NCBI RefSeq assembly: GCF_051014445.1
Contig: NC_135136.1
Coordinates: 24,198,001 to 24,262,000 of the forward strand
Length of the DNA stretch: 64,000 nucleotides
Direction: 5' to 3'
Source of the DNA: Colletes latitarsis
Taxonomy: Eukaryota > Arthropoda > Insecta > Hymenoptera > Colletidae
The notes beneath the pieces were generated by a model that saw only the letters and a list, made by a program, of their open reading frames with translations, was not told the DNA's origin and searched no databases. Shown here piece after piece: positions 12,648 through 22,541 of this stretch. The number at the start of each line of letters is the position of its first letter. Positions within the stretch are counted from its first letter, which is position 1. The position numbers and the translations under genes are program-made.

Positions 12648-12979
12648 CATCTCACCGTAAACCGTAAATAGTTTACATTTTAAAGATCCAGAAACAGGCG
12701 CTCATACGAATAAAACAGAAACTACGTGGAAGCATAGTAAACACTTTTTGCCTGAATATTGTCGGTTAGCATTTGCAGTTCCACACGTTTTTTAATATAT
12801 TTTTCTAACATATAATACAAAATAATAAATATTATATTTTCTATTTTCAGCAAAAAAGATAATTTCATTGGGTACTCTTAAGCCATTACGTGTTTTATAA
12901 ACCTTCCAAGCAAGGAAAGGATGATTTATTTAATCAGTTCTTAAAAGAAATTTCAGAAATTTCATTTGATGATGATTGA
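12648..12979 (+). mobile_element. Merlin/IS1595-like transposase remnant
   Basis: The frame from 12664 reads LHFKDPETGAHTNKTETTW and goes on to KHSKHFLPEYCR. This resembles the conserved block around the last catalytic residue of Merlin/ISXO2-type DDE transposases (pattern FVDP.TGAHT..IE.TW...K). Here the glutamate falls in KTETTW. HLTVN just upstream (12648-12662) is in another frame, next to a small duplication (ACCGTAAACCGTAAATAG). The frame stops at 12793-12795. A splice-like CTATTTTCAG then precedes KKDNFIGYS, and after a further shift HYVFYKPSK and DDLFNQFLKEI end at TGA 12977-12979, which fits the family's C-terminal end. Only the C-terminal third is visible and it is broken. Family assignment is from motif memory. 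Confidence 0.7.
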
Positions 12980-13285
12980 TTCTGTAAAAAATCAAAATAT
13001 ACCAGACTTAGATGATAATGAAATTTAATAATAAAAACAAGTTAAACCAACGTACTGCGTGCAATAGTAATTTACTATATATTGTAAACACTGTCAGCGG
13101 CGGGGAGACATTTTTTACTGTTGCTGCATGTACTGTCTACATACCTGGTTTTAATACTGTCCACCTGACCGACTCGTGGAAGTTCTATGCCTAAAAAAAT
13201 GATTTTTATGCATCATACAAATTCTTCTACAAATTCCCATTTGACAATGTAGAATAGATCCAATTAGATAAATTATTTATAATTT
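12980..13285. other. Spacer between Merlin-like and copia-type remnants
   Basis: It contains a 60-codon plus-strand open frame (13012-13194) that I cannot assign. The reverse strand shows no integrase motif, although it lies where integrase should follow the copia-type protease. The copia-type element therefore seems to be cut off here. Confidence 0.5.
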
Positions 13286-14387
13286 TTAAAATGAACATAG
13301 CAACGATTTAATGTTAATCATTACATTACCAATCTTTCCAGATATTAGTTTAAAACCATCACCAACTTTAATATCAACCGGGTTTTGTAGATTTTTGGAT
13401 TCATAAAAGTACTCATCTGTGTTTATTATGTGATCTGAGCAACCACTATCTAGTAGCCATTTAATATTTCTACTTCTTCTATTTTGCTACTTTTCATTAC
13501 TTCAACCTTGAATGAATTGTAATTTCTACTGTCATCTAGACTCGAATTTCCAGCCACTTTTCTATCGTGTCTATTTTGTATATGTTTGAAAAGGTTGCCT
13601 TTTGTAATAATTATTAAAGTTTTCTGGGCAGTAACGTTGGATGTGCCCTGACTTATTACACTGACTTAACATACCGCTTCAGTAGTCGTTGCACTGCTAT
13701 GCTGATTATCCTTTGAATTGAGATACTTGTTCTGATTGCGTTGTACGTGTCGAAACCTATGACCTCTAGGATTTTTAGTTAAATTTGAACTAAACGTGCG
13801 AGTGTAATTTCTGCTGTACTCAAAGTAGTAACTTTTACCGTTTCTCTTTTGATACTCTAACAGTAATTTAGATTTTACATACTCAACTGTTTTCTCCTTC
13901 GTTGGCAGTGCATCAATAATATCAACAATACGTGAGAAGTTAACGTTAATAACAGATAATTCAATTTATCCTCTTCATTCACAGTCTCACCAGTATTTTT
14001 GAGCCTATTTATATGCGTTTCAAATTCGTTAAAGAAGTCACTTGGATTTTCACCTTCTTTCATTTTTAATTCTAACAATCTTCTTTTACACAATAGCTTT
14101 ACTGCACTGTTTTTAACTAGATAAATTTCGTCAAGCTTTGCAATCATATTTTTCGCAGTCGTTTCTGATATTATTAATTCTAACTGAGTGTTTGAAATAC
14201 TGTTTACGATGTAACTTTTTGCTTTAATTTCCTTTTTTATTCCAATCTTCGACTCTTATTTCAGCCGGTCTTTCATCATGTAGAATAACCTCGTTACAGT
14301 CTTTCATTTCTAAAAATAAATTTAGCCTGAATTTCCAGTTCCATAAAATATTTGTAACATGAAATCGTCCTTTTTTTCACTTGCCAT
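13286..14387 (-). mobile_element. Copia-type (Ty1/copia) gag-protease remnant
   Basis: The minus-strand reading begins at ATG 14387 (MASEKKDDF). It contains a copia-type Gag segment, best preserved at 13966-14147, with LDEIYLVKNSAVKLL, LLELKMKEGENPSDFFNEFE and DKLNYLLLTL. A degraded zinc knuckle follows at 13628-13660 (CNKSGHIQRYC, with the first cysteine of CCHC absent). A retroelement aspartic protease start is at about 13415-13455 (KWLLDSGCSDHI), and the protease frame ends at 13286-13288. Frames change at least three times and stops interrupt Gag, so nothing full-length can be made. Integrase and reverse transcriptase are not found downstream. A primer site and LTR sit just upstream, which supports a 5' fragment of a copia-type retrotransposon. 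Gag normally packages the element RNA and the protease processes Gag-Pol. Confidence 0.87.
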
Positions 14388-14459
14388 GCTTCAAACTTAG
14401 GTTATCTTCCTTTCACAACTAAATTTCTTTTCTTTACTGTTAACGAACAAACCACGGAC

Positions 14460-14470
14460 CTCTGCTACCA
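14460..14470 (-). promoter_or_regulatory. Putative primer binding site (initiator Met tRNA)
   Basis: The minus-strand TGGTAGCAGAG is complementary to the 3' end of animal initiator methionine tRNA (CTCTGCTACCA, from memory). It begins immediately after the LTR end ...TTTTAACA, the usual place for a reverse-transcription primer site. Only 11 bases match. Confidence 0.6.
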
Positions 14471-14819
14471 TGTTAAAATACTGTTTATATTATTTATTAT
14501 AATGAATCTTGTTACAAAACAAACACACTTATTTTCCATTGTGAAAAGAAAACTTAAAAACTAAAAGAACATTCCTCGACGTGTGCTTCTCTCACAAACA
14601 CACACACACTCCTAAACACTAAAGAAACTAACGAATTTTAAGTCATATTTCTAACAATAACAGTAACAGTTTATAAAAAAATAACGAATTTCCACAGATG
14701 CATAGAAATGCATATCAATAATGTACTGAATTAGGCGAATCGAATAATGTATAACTCACCCCGATCCGTGAACGGGCCTAGCGTTTGCTAGGAATATAAT
14801 GTTCCATAACTTTTCAACA
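14471..14819 (-). mobile_element. Probable copia-type 5' LTR
   Basis: On the minus strand this 349-bp stretch starts TGTTGAAAAGTT and ends TATTTTAACA, the TG...CA form with TGTT/AACA ends typical of copia LTRs. The primer site and gag remnant follow in the same direction. Its first 130 or so bases are related to the oppositely oriented piece at 11893-12036. It contains a CA-rich stretch at about 14597-14609. The outer border is inferred from the terminal motif, since no partner LTR in the same orientation is present. Confidence 0.65.
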
Positions 14820-14920
14820 AAGTCTAAAATTTTTCCCAAGGGTTTTTGAATACCTATACACTGTATAGATATCCTGTTTCCTTCAACCGAACGACATGTG
14901 TCCCTAAAAAATATATTTAT

Positions 14921-15070
14921 AAAGTAAGTCGGTCAAGTAGGAAGAATATTCAGATATTTAAGAATATGAATATATTGGTAAAAATATCCATTCCTCTTAC
15001 CTTTATGTCCTGTGTATTGGATAATATAGATTTACATACTTTTACCGCTGAATTCGAAATTCTGAACTAA
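14921..15070 (+). pseudogene. Unidentified coding-like fragment B, related to A
   Basis: AAAGTAAGTCGG and the following sequence resemble fragment A from about 11695: both have AAGT.GGAAGAATATT and ATATTGGTAAAA. The frame is open from 14846 to the stop and reads KVSRSSRKNIQIFKNMNILV, continuing to LHTFTAEFEILN. In A the same stretch needs a frame change. Function is unknown. The two fragments point the same way, although the LTR pieces between them point in opposite directions. Confidence 0.5.
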
Positions 15071-15472
15071 ACATAGGTACAGGACTCGTAAAAACCGTTT
15101 TTTATTCTTTTTATAGTTTTATCTGTTTTCCAAAAAACAACCAATTAAATTAAGTTGCAAGAATGCAAAAGCGATAAAACTTACAGAGGCTTTAATAGAA
15201 AATTATAAAACAAAATGTTTACTTAAGACTTTACCTTTTGTAAAAACCGGCGATATTGACTGTGTGTGTGTAAATCGTCGTACGTTCGTGCCCGGTGCAG
15301 TAAAACACGTGCATCGATCTAGGTTACGTACGTTCCTCACGTGCCACTTTCTCAATCTATACTTTTACATAAAAATTACTTAGAAAATCACTCCTACTCC
15401 TCATTTGGACAGAATTTTTACTTTCATGATTTTAGCGAAAAGTCGTTTTCCTGCTCGGGGAACACATATGTA
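15071..15472. other. Spacer before the first TA-flanked element
   Basis: No gene or known element is recognised. It includes a short (GT)n run at about 15260-15270 and a somewhat GC-richer, CpG-containing stretch at 15275-15345. It ends with ACATATGTA, whose last TA is the presumed target-site duplication of the next element. Confidence 0.5.
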
Positions 15473-16850
15473 CAGGGTGTTCGGCCACCCCTGGGAAAAA
15501 TTTTAATGGGGGATTCTAGATGCCAAAATACGAAAATACAGACGAAAATCAAGAATACCAATTTGTTGATAGAGGCTACGTTGAAAAGTTATTAACAATT
15601 AAACTCAAAAATTTCAAATCGTTCTGGAAAAATTGTTATCGGTTGCGGGGGTCAATTGCAATCATTTTTGGTGAATACACATACCTCCGAAATCTTACCC
15701 ACTTTCGAGATAAAAATTCGAGAATGTGTGAAATTTTTTCGATGGAAAAGAAAAATTTCAAATCGTTTTGGAAAAATTGTTATCGGTTGCGGGGGTTACT
15801 TACAACCATTTTGGGTGAATCGTCATACCCCCCTAATCATGCGCATTTTCGAGAAAGAAATTCAGTACGGGCGGAACTTTAAACGTTAATAACTTTTTAA
15901 TAAAGCCTCCATTAACAAATTGGTATTCTTGATTTTCGTCTTACTTTGGTCTCTAGAATCCCCTGGGAGAAATTGTAATGGGAGATTCTAGAGGTTAAAG
16001 TAGGATGAAAATCAAGAATACCAATTTGTTGATGGAGTAATACGATACTAAACAAGTTATTGACGTTTAAAGTTCCGCTCTTACTTTCGAATTTTTTTCT
16101 CGAAAATGCGCAGGATTTCGTATGTGGTATGTCTATTCACCGAAAATAATTGTAATTGACCCCCGAAACCGAAAGTAATTTTGTTCAGAACGATTTGAAA
16201 TTTTCTTTTTCTTTCGTCGAAAAATTTAGGCACTGTCTGTCGATTTTTCTTAAAAATTCCTTTCTGATTTTTATTCAGTTTGTAAAATAGTTGTTTAATA
16301 ATACTCTTTGTGTAGGTACCCATGAGCTCTACTCGCGAAAAAAAACGTTTCATTGGAAAATATTCACTATTCACTATATCAGTAGGAGTTGCGGGGGCTG
16401 TTTGAAAATTTGACCAGTTATATGGGATTTTTCTCACTTTACGGGGTCAAGGAACAACTTTTCCAACATCTCTACATATTCTCCATTAAAATATGCGTTG
16501 TGTTGCTGTTTGAAACATTAAAATCGTTCAATCCGGCTGTCGACCAAAAAAAAAAAATGCTTGTAACTGACCCCTGCAACGAAAACTAATTCTTCCAAGA
16601 CGATTCGAAATTCTTTTTTACTTGAATTTTTTTTGTCGAAACTGAGTAGGATTTCGGGGGTACGATTCTAACTGACCTCCGCGACCAAAAATAATTTTTT
16701 CAGAACGATTTGAAATTTTTTTATTTAATGTTATTAATAACTACTTTTTAACGAAACCTCAGTCGAAAAATTGATATTCTTAATTTTCGTCTTATTTTGG
16801 CTTCTAGAATCTCCCATTAAAATTTTTCCCAGGGGTGGCCAAACACCCTG
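15473..16850. mobile_element. TA-flanked inverted-repeat element (composite), copy in insert 1
   Basis: It begins CAGGGTGTTCGGCCACCCC and ends with the inverted form (GGGGTGGCCAAACACCCTG). The terminal inverted repeats are about 45 bp and extend to the TCTAGA motif. TA flanks both sides (15471-15472 and 16851-16852), as for Tc1/mariner-type and many non-autonomous elements. A second pair of inner ends meets at about 15960-15965 (TCTAGAATCCCCTGGGAG followed by ATTGTAATGGGAGATTC), without the outermost bases. The element thus looks like two related elements fused end to end. The left half carries a roughly 150-bp unit twice in reverse orientation (15606 and 15756); the right half carries it in forward orientation. 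Open frames here are by-products of the repeats. No transposase is seen. Confidence 0.8.
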
Positions 16851-16941
16851 TATATATTAAATCAATATTAATGAAATTACACCTTGACCGAATTCATTTC
16901 AATCCCCCCACACTAATACATATATTGTGTGTAGCCCATAA

Positions 16942-18138
16942 ATGGTTGAGAATGGAGTCACCTTTCCTATACTGGTATTATTAGATGGTCGCAGGTCCTG
17001 CATAAATTTCAATTTACATAATTTTTGTTTTGAGTAAACTCATTTTACTTTTTTGTATATTACCTAATGCAACTCATATTTTCCAGCCATGCGATGTAGG
17101 AATATTTAGACGATTAAAAGTTGCATGGCGAAAGGTAGTACAGGAACATAGACAAAGTACGTAGGTAGACTAAACCCATTACGAAGGTGAATTTCGCACC
17201 AATATATATATCATACCATATATAAATTCCATGAAGAAGGAAATGCTTTTAAAGCTTGTGGTGGCCTATGACCGTTTAACTCAAATACAATTTACTAGAC
17301 AAAACGTATTTCAGAAAGAAGAAAATAAATTAGAATTCATGTCGCCAGATGAAACTGACATCAATGACAGCAATATAGGTAGTTTTACATAGCATTCAAG
17401 AGCATATTCCAGATGATCTGAGAGGGGAACAATTTTCTTTTCTATATAGAAAATATTAAAATACAATCGGGACACAACTAAGACACAACACAAGACACAA
17501 CTCGCAGAGAGAAAGCACTGCTGATGTTCAACGCAGTGCAGTTCATAGTAACAGTAAAACCAATACCAGTGTAGAAGACTAATTTAACAACGTTTCGCTA
17601 GAAGAAACTAATATATGATATACTGATCATTAATTAACTTTAATATTTCATGACAATGATGCTTTTACTTTTTTCTAATGGGAATTGTTTTGTTTCCGAT
17701 GGTACTGAAATCAAACTACATTAATTCTACAACGTTACTTTACTTATTTTCTCGTAAAGACAAAGATTCTTCAGAATCTATTCTGGATAAACATTATCAA
17801 CATTATCAAAAAATTGAAAAAACAACAAAGAAAAGAAAAGAAAAGAAAAGAAAAGAAATATAGAAAGAGTGTGTGCAATCAAAGTTACATCAAAGACATG
17901 GAAATAGACTCAGCTTGAAAAAATAGAAGCAATTGATAACCAGGAAAAAGAAAAACAAAGAATGAAAGAAGAACGATTAGAAAAGAAAAAAACAAGCCGA
18001 GAAATTAAAAGAAGAAAAGCTATTGAAAAAAGAAAGAAAAACAGAAAAATGAAAAGGAAAAGGAGAAAGAAAAGCAAGACGAAGAGAAGGAGAAATGTAA
18101 AACTCAAACTAAAAATAAAAATAAAGTTAAGAACGTGA
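16942..18138 (+). mobile_element. Pogo/Tigger-like DDE transposase remnant
   Basis: Frame 1 (from 16942) reads MVENGVTFPILVLLDG and goes on to INFNLHNFCFE, matching the second-Asp region of the DDE_1 superfamily endonuclease. In the usual LLLDGHKSH motif the HKSH part is altered to RRSC. A second frame (17030-17158) gives LPNATHIFQPCDVGIF followed by RRLKVAWRKVVQEH, the classic block that follows it. At about 17244 comes FKACGG-stop-PFNSNTIY, the next conserved C-terminal motif. A lysine/arginine/glutamate-rich frame at 17908-18138 (KIEAIDNQEKEKQRMKEERL onward) fits the basic coiled tail of such proteins. The N-terminal DNA-binding part and first Asp are absent; the TA-flanked element lies directly upstream and may have displaced them. 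Multiple stops make it a relic. A domesticated host relative is possible, but the decay argues against function. Confidence 0.83.
17827..17858 (+). repeat. (AAAAG)n microsatellite
   Basis: About six AAAAG units within the lysine-rich tail region of the pogo-like remnant. It is the same length in copy 2 (28332-28363). Confidence 0.9.
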
Positions 18139-18573
18139 AAAGAAAATAATAAATAATATTATTGTGTTGTTTTTACAGGGTGAATGTAGTAACTGAACCA
18201 GGTGGTTATGACTATGCAACATTTTTATTAGCATCTTTTTCAAACTCCACTTGGAACAACACTGTACGTATGTATGTATGGGATTATCAGGAACCGTGTT
18301 TGTTCGTTAATCGGCACACTCGTATTTATTTCGTTAAACACAGTCACACCTACTACGTACTTTTCTTCAATCTTTCTCTCTTCCGTGCTGTCTTTTCTCG
18401 CTTTCTGGGTTATTCACCCATCAGCTGTTCGGCCGTACGCTCGCCGCGTGTTGACGGCTTTTTCGGCGGTAACCGTCTTCGCTCGTGCAAGCTCGTGGAC
18501 AGCGAACGATTCGCTGTTCGGCCAAAAATTCGTGCGCGATTTAATAATTTTCAACTGCACGGTTCCCTACATA
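18139..18573. other. Spacer with a GC-richer stretch, unassigned
   Basis: Two overlapping plus-strand open frames (18162-18620 and 18274-18687) run through this stretch into the next repeat element. Neither resembles a protein I know, and both are better seen as chance. From about 18410 to 18540 the DNA is GC-richer and CpG-rich compared with the rest of the insert. It could be a piece of another element or of a host gene, but I cannot say which. Confidence 0.5.
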
Positions 18574-19245
18574 CAGGGTGTTCGGCCATCCATGGGAAAA
18601 ATTTTAATGGGGGATTCTAGAGGTCAAAATAAGACGAAAATCAAGAATACCAATTTGTTGATGGAGGCACTATTAAAAAGTTATTAATGTTTAAAGTTCC
18701 GCTCGTACTGAATTTTTTTCTCGAAAATGCGCAAGATTACGGGGGTATGTCTATACATAAAAAATGATTGTCACCGACCCTCGCAACTGAAAATAATTTT
18801 TCACAGGACGATTTGAAATCTTTCTTTTTCATCGAAAAATATAGGCACCCGATTAGATTTTCGGTAAGGAATTTTTTTCTCGAAAGTGCGTAGGATTTCG
18901 GGGGTATGTGTAATGACCAAAAATGATTGTAATTGACCCCTGCAACCGAAAATAATTTTTTTAGAAAAATTTTTGAAAAATTTCTTTTTCGCCGAAAAAT
19001 ATCAACACATACTCGAATTTTTTTCTCGAAACAGAGTAGGATTTCGAATATATGTCTATTCACTAAAAATGCTTGTAATTGACCTCCGCAGCCGAAAATA
19101 ATTTTTCTGGAACGATTTGAAATTTTTGAATCAAATTGTTAATAACTTTTTAACGAAGCCTCCATCAAGTATTCTTGATTTTCGTCTTAGTTTGGCCTCT
19201 AGAATATCCTATTAAAATGTTTCTCAGGGCTGGCCGAACACCCTC
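18574..19245. mobile_element. TA-flanked inverted-repeat element, short copy
   Basis: The same family as 15473-16850. It starts CAGGGTGTTCGGCCATCC, ends GCTGGCCGAACACCCTC, and has TA at 18572-18573 and 19246-19247. At 672 bp it is a single, non-composite copy. The inner ends carry GACGAAAATCAAGAATACC and its inverted form. There is no coding capacity, so it is a non-autonomous element of the MITE type. Confidence 0.82.
18712..19130 (+). repeat. Internal ~150-bp tandem repeat of the TA-flanked element
   Basis: Three diverged units start at about 18715, 18871 and 19019. Each opens TTTTTCTCGAAA, followed by GTAGGATTTCG, a GATTGTAATTGACC-like string, CAACCGAAAATAATTTTT and GATTTGAAAT. The same unit occurs in both orientations inside 15473-16850. 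Confidence 0.8.
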
Positions 19246-19261
19246 TATACTACTATGTTTA

Positions 19262-21543
19262 CTAGATCCTGGGTTTTTTTCGGGTTTGAATCACGTAGTA
19301 ATGTGGTAACAAACTGAAGCAGTCAATAAAACCTGGTTTCGATCAATATTTTAGAGGAACACACCGGTTAGGTCTGGGATTTGCGCGCATATGGCTTATA
19401 CTTTCGCCTTTTTCGCAAACTTGTTGGCCAGATCCTGGGTATTTTCCGTGTTTGAAACACGTAGTAATGTGGTAACACACTGAAGCAGTCAATTAAACCT
19501 GGTTTCGATCAATATTTCAGAGGATAACACCGGTTAGGTCTGGGTTAGGTCTGGGATATGCGCGCATCAGGCTCATGATTTTGCCTTCTTCGCATACTTG
19601 TTGGCCAGATCCTGGGTTTTTTTCGTGTTTGAATCACGTAATAATGTGGTAACACACTGAAGCTGTCAAATAAACCTGGTTTCGATCAATATTTTAGAGG
19701 ATAACACCGGTTAGGTCTGGGTTAGGTCTGGGTTATGCCCGCATCTGGCTCATGATTTTGCCTTTTTCGCAAACTTGTTGGCTAGATCCTGGGTTTTTTT
19801 CGGGTTTGAATCACGTAATAATGTGGTAACACACTGAAGCTGTCAATTAAACCTGGTTTCGATCAATATTTTAGAGGATAACACCGGTTAGGTCTGGGTT
19901 AGGTCTGGGTTATGCCCGCATCTGGCTCATGATTTTGCCGTCTTCGCATACTTGTTGGCCAGATCCTGGGGTTTTTTCGTGTTTGAATCACGTAGTAATG
20001 TGGTGACACACTGAAGCAGTCAATTAAACCTGGTTTCGATCAATATTTCAGAGGATAATACCGGTTAGGTCTGGGTTAGGTCTGGGATATGCGCGCATCT
20101 GGCTTATACTTTCGCCTTTTTCGTAAACTTGTTGGCTAGATCCTGGGTTTTTTTCGGGTTTGAATACCGCAGTAATGTGGTACCACATTGAAGCAGTCAA
20201 TTAAACCTGGTTTCGATCAATATTTTAGAGGATAACGCCGGTTAGGTCTGGGTTAGGTCTGGGAAATGCGCGCATCTGGCTCATGATTTTGCCGTCTTCG
20301 CATACTTGTTGGCCAGATCCTGGGGTTTTTTCGTGTTTGAATCACGTAGTAATGTGGTGACACACTGAAGCAGTCAATTAAACCTGGTTTCGATCAATAT
20401 TTTAGAGGATAACACCGGTTAGGTCTGGGTTAGGTCTGGGAAATGCGCGCATCTGGCTCCTGATATTGCCTTCTTCGCATACTTGTTGGCCAGATCCTGG
20501 GTATTTTCCGTGTTTGAATCACGTAGTAATGTGGTAACACACTGAAGCAGTCAATTAAACCTGGTTTCGATCAATATTTTAGAGGATAACACCGGTTAGG
20601 TCTGGGTTAGGTCTGGGAAATGCGCGCATCTGGCTCCTGATATTGCCTTCTTCGCATACTTGTTGGCCAGATCCTGGGGTTTTTTCGTGTTTGAATCACG
20701 TAGTAATGTGGTGACACACTGAAGCAGTCAATTAAACCTGGTTTCGATCAATATTTTAGAGGATAACACCGGTTAGGTCTGGATTAGGTCTGGGTTATGC
20801 CCGCATCTGGCTCATGATTTTGCCGTCTTCGCATACTTGTTGGCCAGATCCTGGGCTTTTTTCGTGTTTGAATCACGTAGTAATGTGGTAATACACTGAA
20901 GCAGTCAATAAAACCTGGTTTCGATCAATATTTTAGAGGATAACACCGGTTAGGTCTGGGTTATGCCCGCATCTGGCTCATGATTTTGCCGTTTTCGCAT
21001 ACTTGTTGGCCAGATCCTGGGGTTTTTTCGTGTTTGAATCACGTAGTAATGTGGTGACACACTGAAGCAGTCAATTAAACCTGGGTTCGATCAATATTTT
21101 AGAGGATAACACCGGTTAGGTCTGGGTTAGGTCTGGGTTATGCCCGCATCTGGCTCATGATTTTGCCTTCTTCGCATACTTGTTGGCCAGATCCTGGGTT
21201 TTTTTCGTGTTTGAATCACGTAGTAATGTGGTAACACACTGAAGCAGTCATTTAAACCTGGTTTCGATCAATATTTTAGAGGATAACACCGGTTAGGTCT
21301 GGGTTAGGTCTGGGATATGCGCGCATCTGGCTTATACTTTCGCCTTTTTCGCAAACTTGTTGGCCAGATCCTGGGTTTTTTTCGTGTTTGAATCACGTAG
21401 TAATGTGGTACCACACTGAAGCAGTCAATTAAACCTGGTTTCGATCAATATTTTAGAGGATAACACCGGTTAGGTCTTGGTTAGGTCTGGGTTATACCAG
21501 CATCTGGCTCATGATTTTGCCTTCTTCGCATACGTGTTGGCCA
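19262..21543 (+). repeat. 177-bp satellite array, block 2
   Basis: About 13 monomers of the same satellite lie between insert copies 1 and 2. The block opens in mid-monomer (CTAGATCCTGGG) and closes in mid-monomer (GTTGGCCA), and the phase is kept across both inserts. The first full monomer, at 19337, has GAGGAACACACC and only one 11-mer. The left part matches the start of block 3 up to 20678/31183. The right part matches the end of block 1 from 10321/20826. Confidence 0.98.
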
Positions 21544-21938
21544 CGTGTTGACGATAAAACTGTAAGATAAAGGATGAATTAAGTTCCAAGTCCCTAAAAT
21601 TTTCCAAATCATAGATTTAAAAATGATTTAGATATTTACATGATTTTAGTGTGGGTATTCATACAAGTATGTAAATCTCTATTTATGCATAACATGTTAC
21701 CCCTAAATGGGCAAGTTAATGAATTATATACATGTTAATTGTATAATAATAACCCTTTGTTCCTCATAAAAATTCACAACTGAATTGCTATCATTCTAAA
21801 AAAATCCATCCCAAAATATATTATCAAAACTAGTAATAAATTATTTGAACAAGGTGATAACAGATTTGAAATATTTAATAAAATTTAAATACCAGATATT
21901 GATAGTATTAATAAAATATAATATTAATACTATTTTGA

Positions 21939-22337
21939 CACTGTTATTTGATTTTAATATTAATTATAGATACTTTGATTATTGATTTATTAAAACATAA
22001 AGTTAATGAAGTCCCAGTAGATTATAAATATTTTAAAGAGCATGAATTAGCATAGAATTTCATAAAAAATTTGATGAGTGATAGAAGTAACTTGAATAAT
22101 CTGAATTTTGTAGCTTTTACTATATCTTTGGATATGGAATCACAGATTCATTTTATTAATAAAAATAGAGATAGTACTGATGATTTACTCAGACTCGTTA
22201 AAGTAAGTGGGCCAAGTGGGAAGAATATTAAGATAGATGGATAGATATTGGTAAAAGTATACTTCTTGTCCTTATATAGGAAATCTTTAATATTACAAAT
22301 AAACTCTTTCTGTAAAATCTTGAACTTATCATTATAA
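21939..22337 (+). pseudogene. Coding-like fragment A, copy 2
   Basis: Same as 11434-11832 at +10505, with the same internal stop and frame change. No difference seen by eye. Confidence 0.5.
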
Positions 22338-22397
22338 TTTATAGAATTAAAGTCAACGCATCTAATAATGAAAGTGAACTGAAGTATTTTATAGACT

Positions 22398-22541
22398 TGT
22401 CAAGAACGTTTTTTGGTATATTCCTAGCAAACGACCCGTTCAACGATCGGGATGAGTTATACGTAATTCGATTCGTCTAATTCAGTATATTATTTCATTA
22501 GTATATGCATTTCATTATCTGCGGAAATTCGGTATTTTTAC
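22398..22541 (+). mobile_element. LTR-like fragment, plus orientation, copy 2
   Basis: Same as 11893-12036 at +10505. Confidence 0.65.

Larger units (their letters stand above)
11039..19261. repeat. 8.2-kb composite insert in satellite, copy 1
   Basis: AT-rich, non-satellite DNA of 8223 bp that splits a satellite monomer between GTTGGCCA and CTAGATCC. Taking the overlap at TTGGCC, the left (104 bp) and right (73 bp) partial monomers add up to exactly 177 bp, so almost no satellite was lost. The two outer ends are not inverted repeats of each other, and any target duplication is at most 2-3 bases. The content is a mosaic of degraded mobile elements, listed separately. The same DNA recurs at 21544-29766 and 59618-64000. 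Confidence 0.95.
10321..20678. repeat. Left arm of 10.5-kb segmental duplication
   Basis: This stretch covers the last monomers of block 1, insert copy 1 and most of block 2. It matches 20826-31183 throughout my reading. The match starts after T10320/G20825 and ends before G20679/T31184, giving about 10,358 bp. It is a recent tandem duplication of satellite plus insert, or an assembly duplicate. Confidence 0.9.

Noticed and set aside
15520..15889. 120- and 77-codon open frames, and the minus-strand 118-codon frame at 16081-16437
   Set aside because: They are inside the TA-flanked inverted-repeat element. Their internal peptide repeats come from the 150-bp DNA repeat, and no domain is recognisable.
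17910..18107. Phenylalanine/leucine-rich minus-strand frame resembling a membrane protein
   Set aside because: It is the reverse of a lysine/glutamate-rich plus-strand stretch that fits the basic tail of the pogo-like transposase.
18162..18687. 152- and 137-codon overlapping frames
   Set aside because: Both run through an unassigned spacer into the terminal repeat of the short TA-flanked element. There is no recognisable domain and no consistent frame preference.
11039..19261. The whole insert as one Helitron or other single element
   Set aside because: The outer ends have no matching terminal repeats, no CTRR-plus-hairpin end with A/T target and no Rep/helicase motif. The contents are remnants of several unrelated families.
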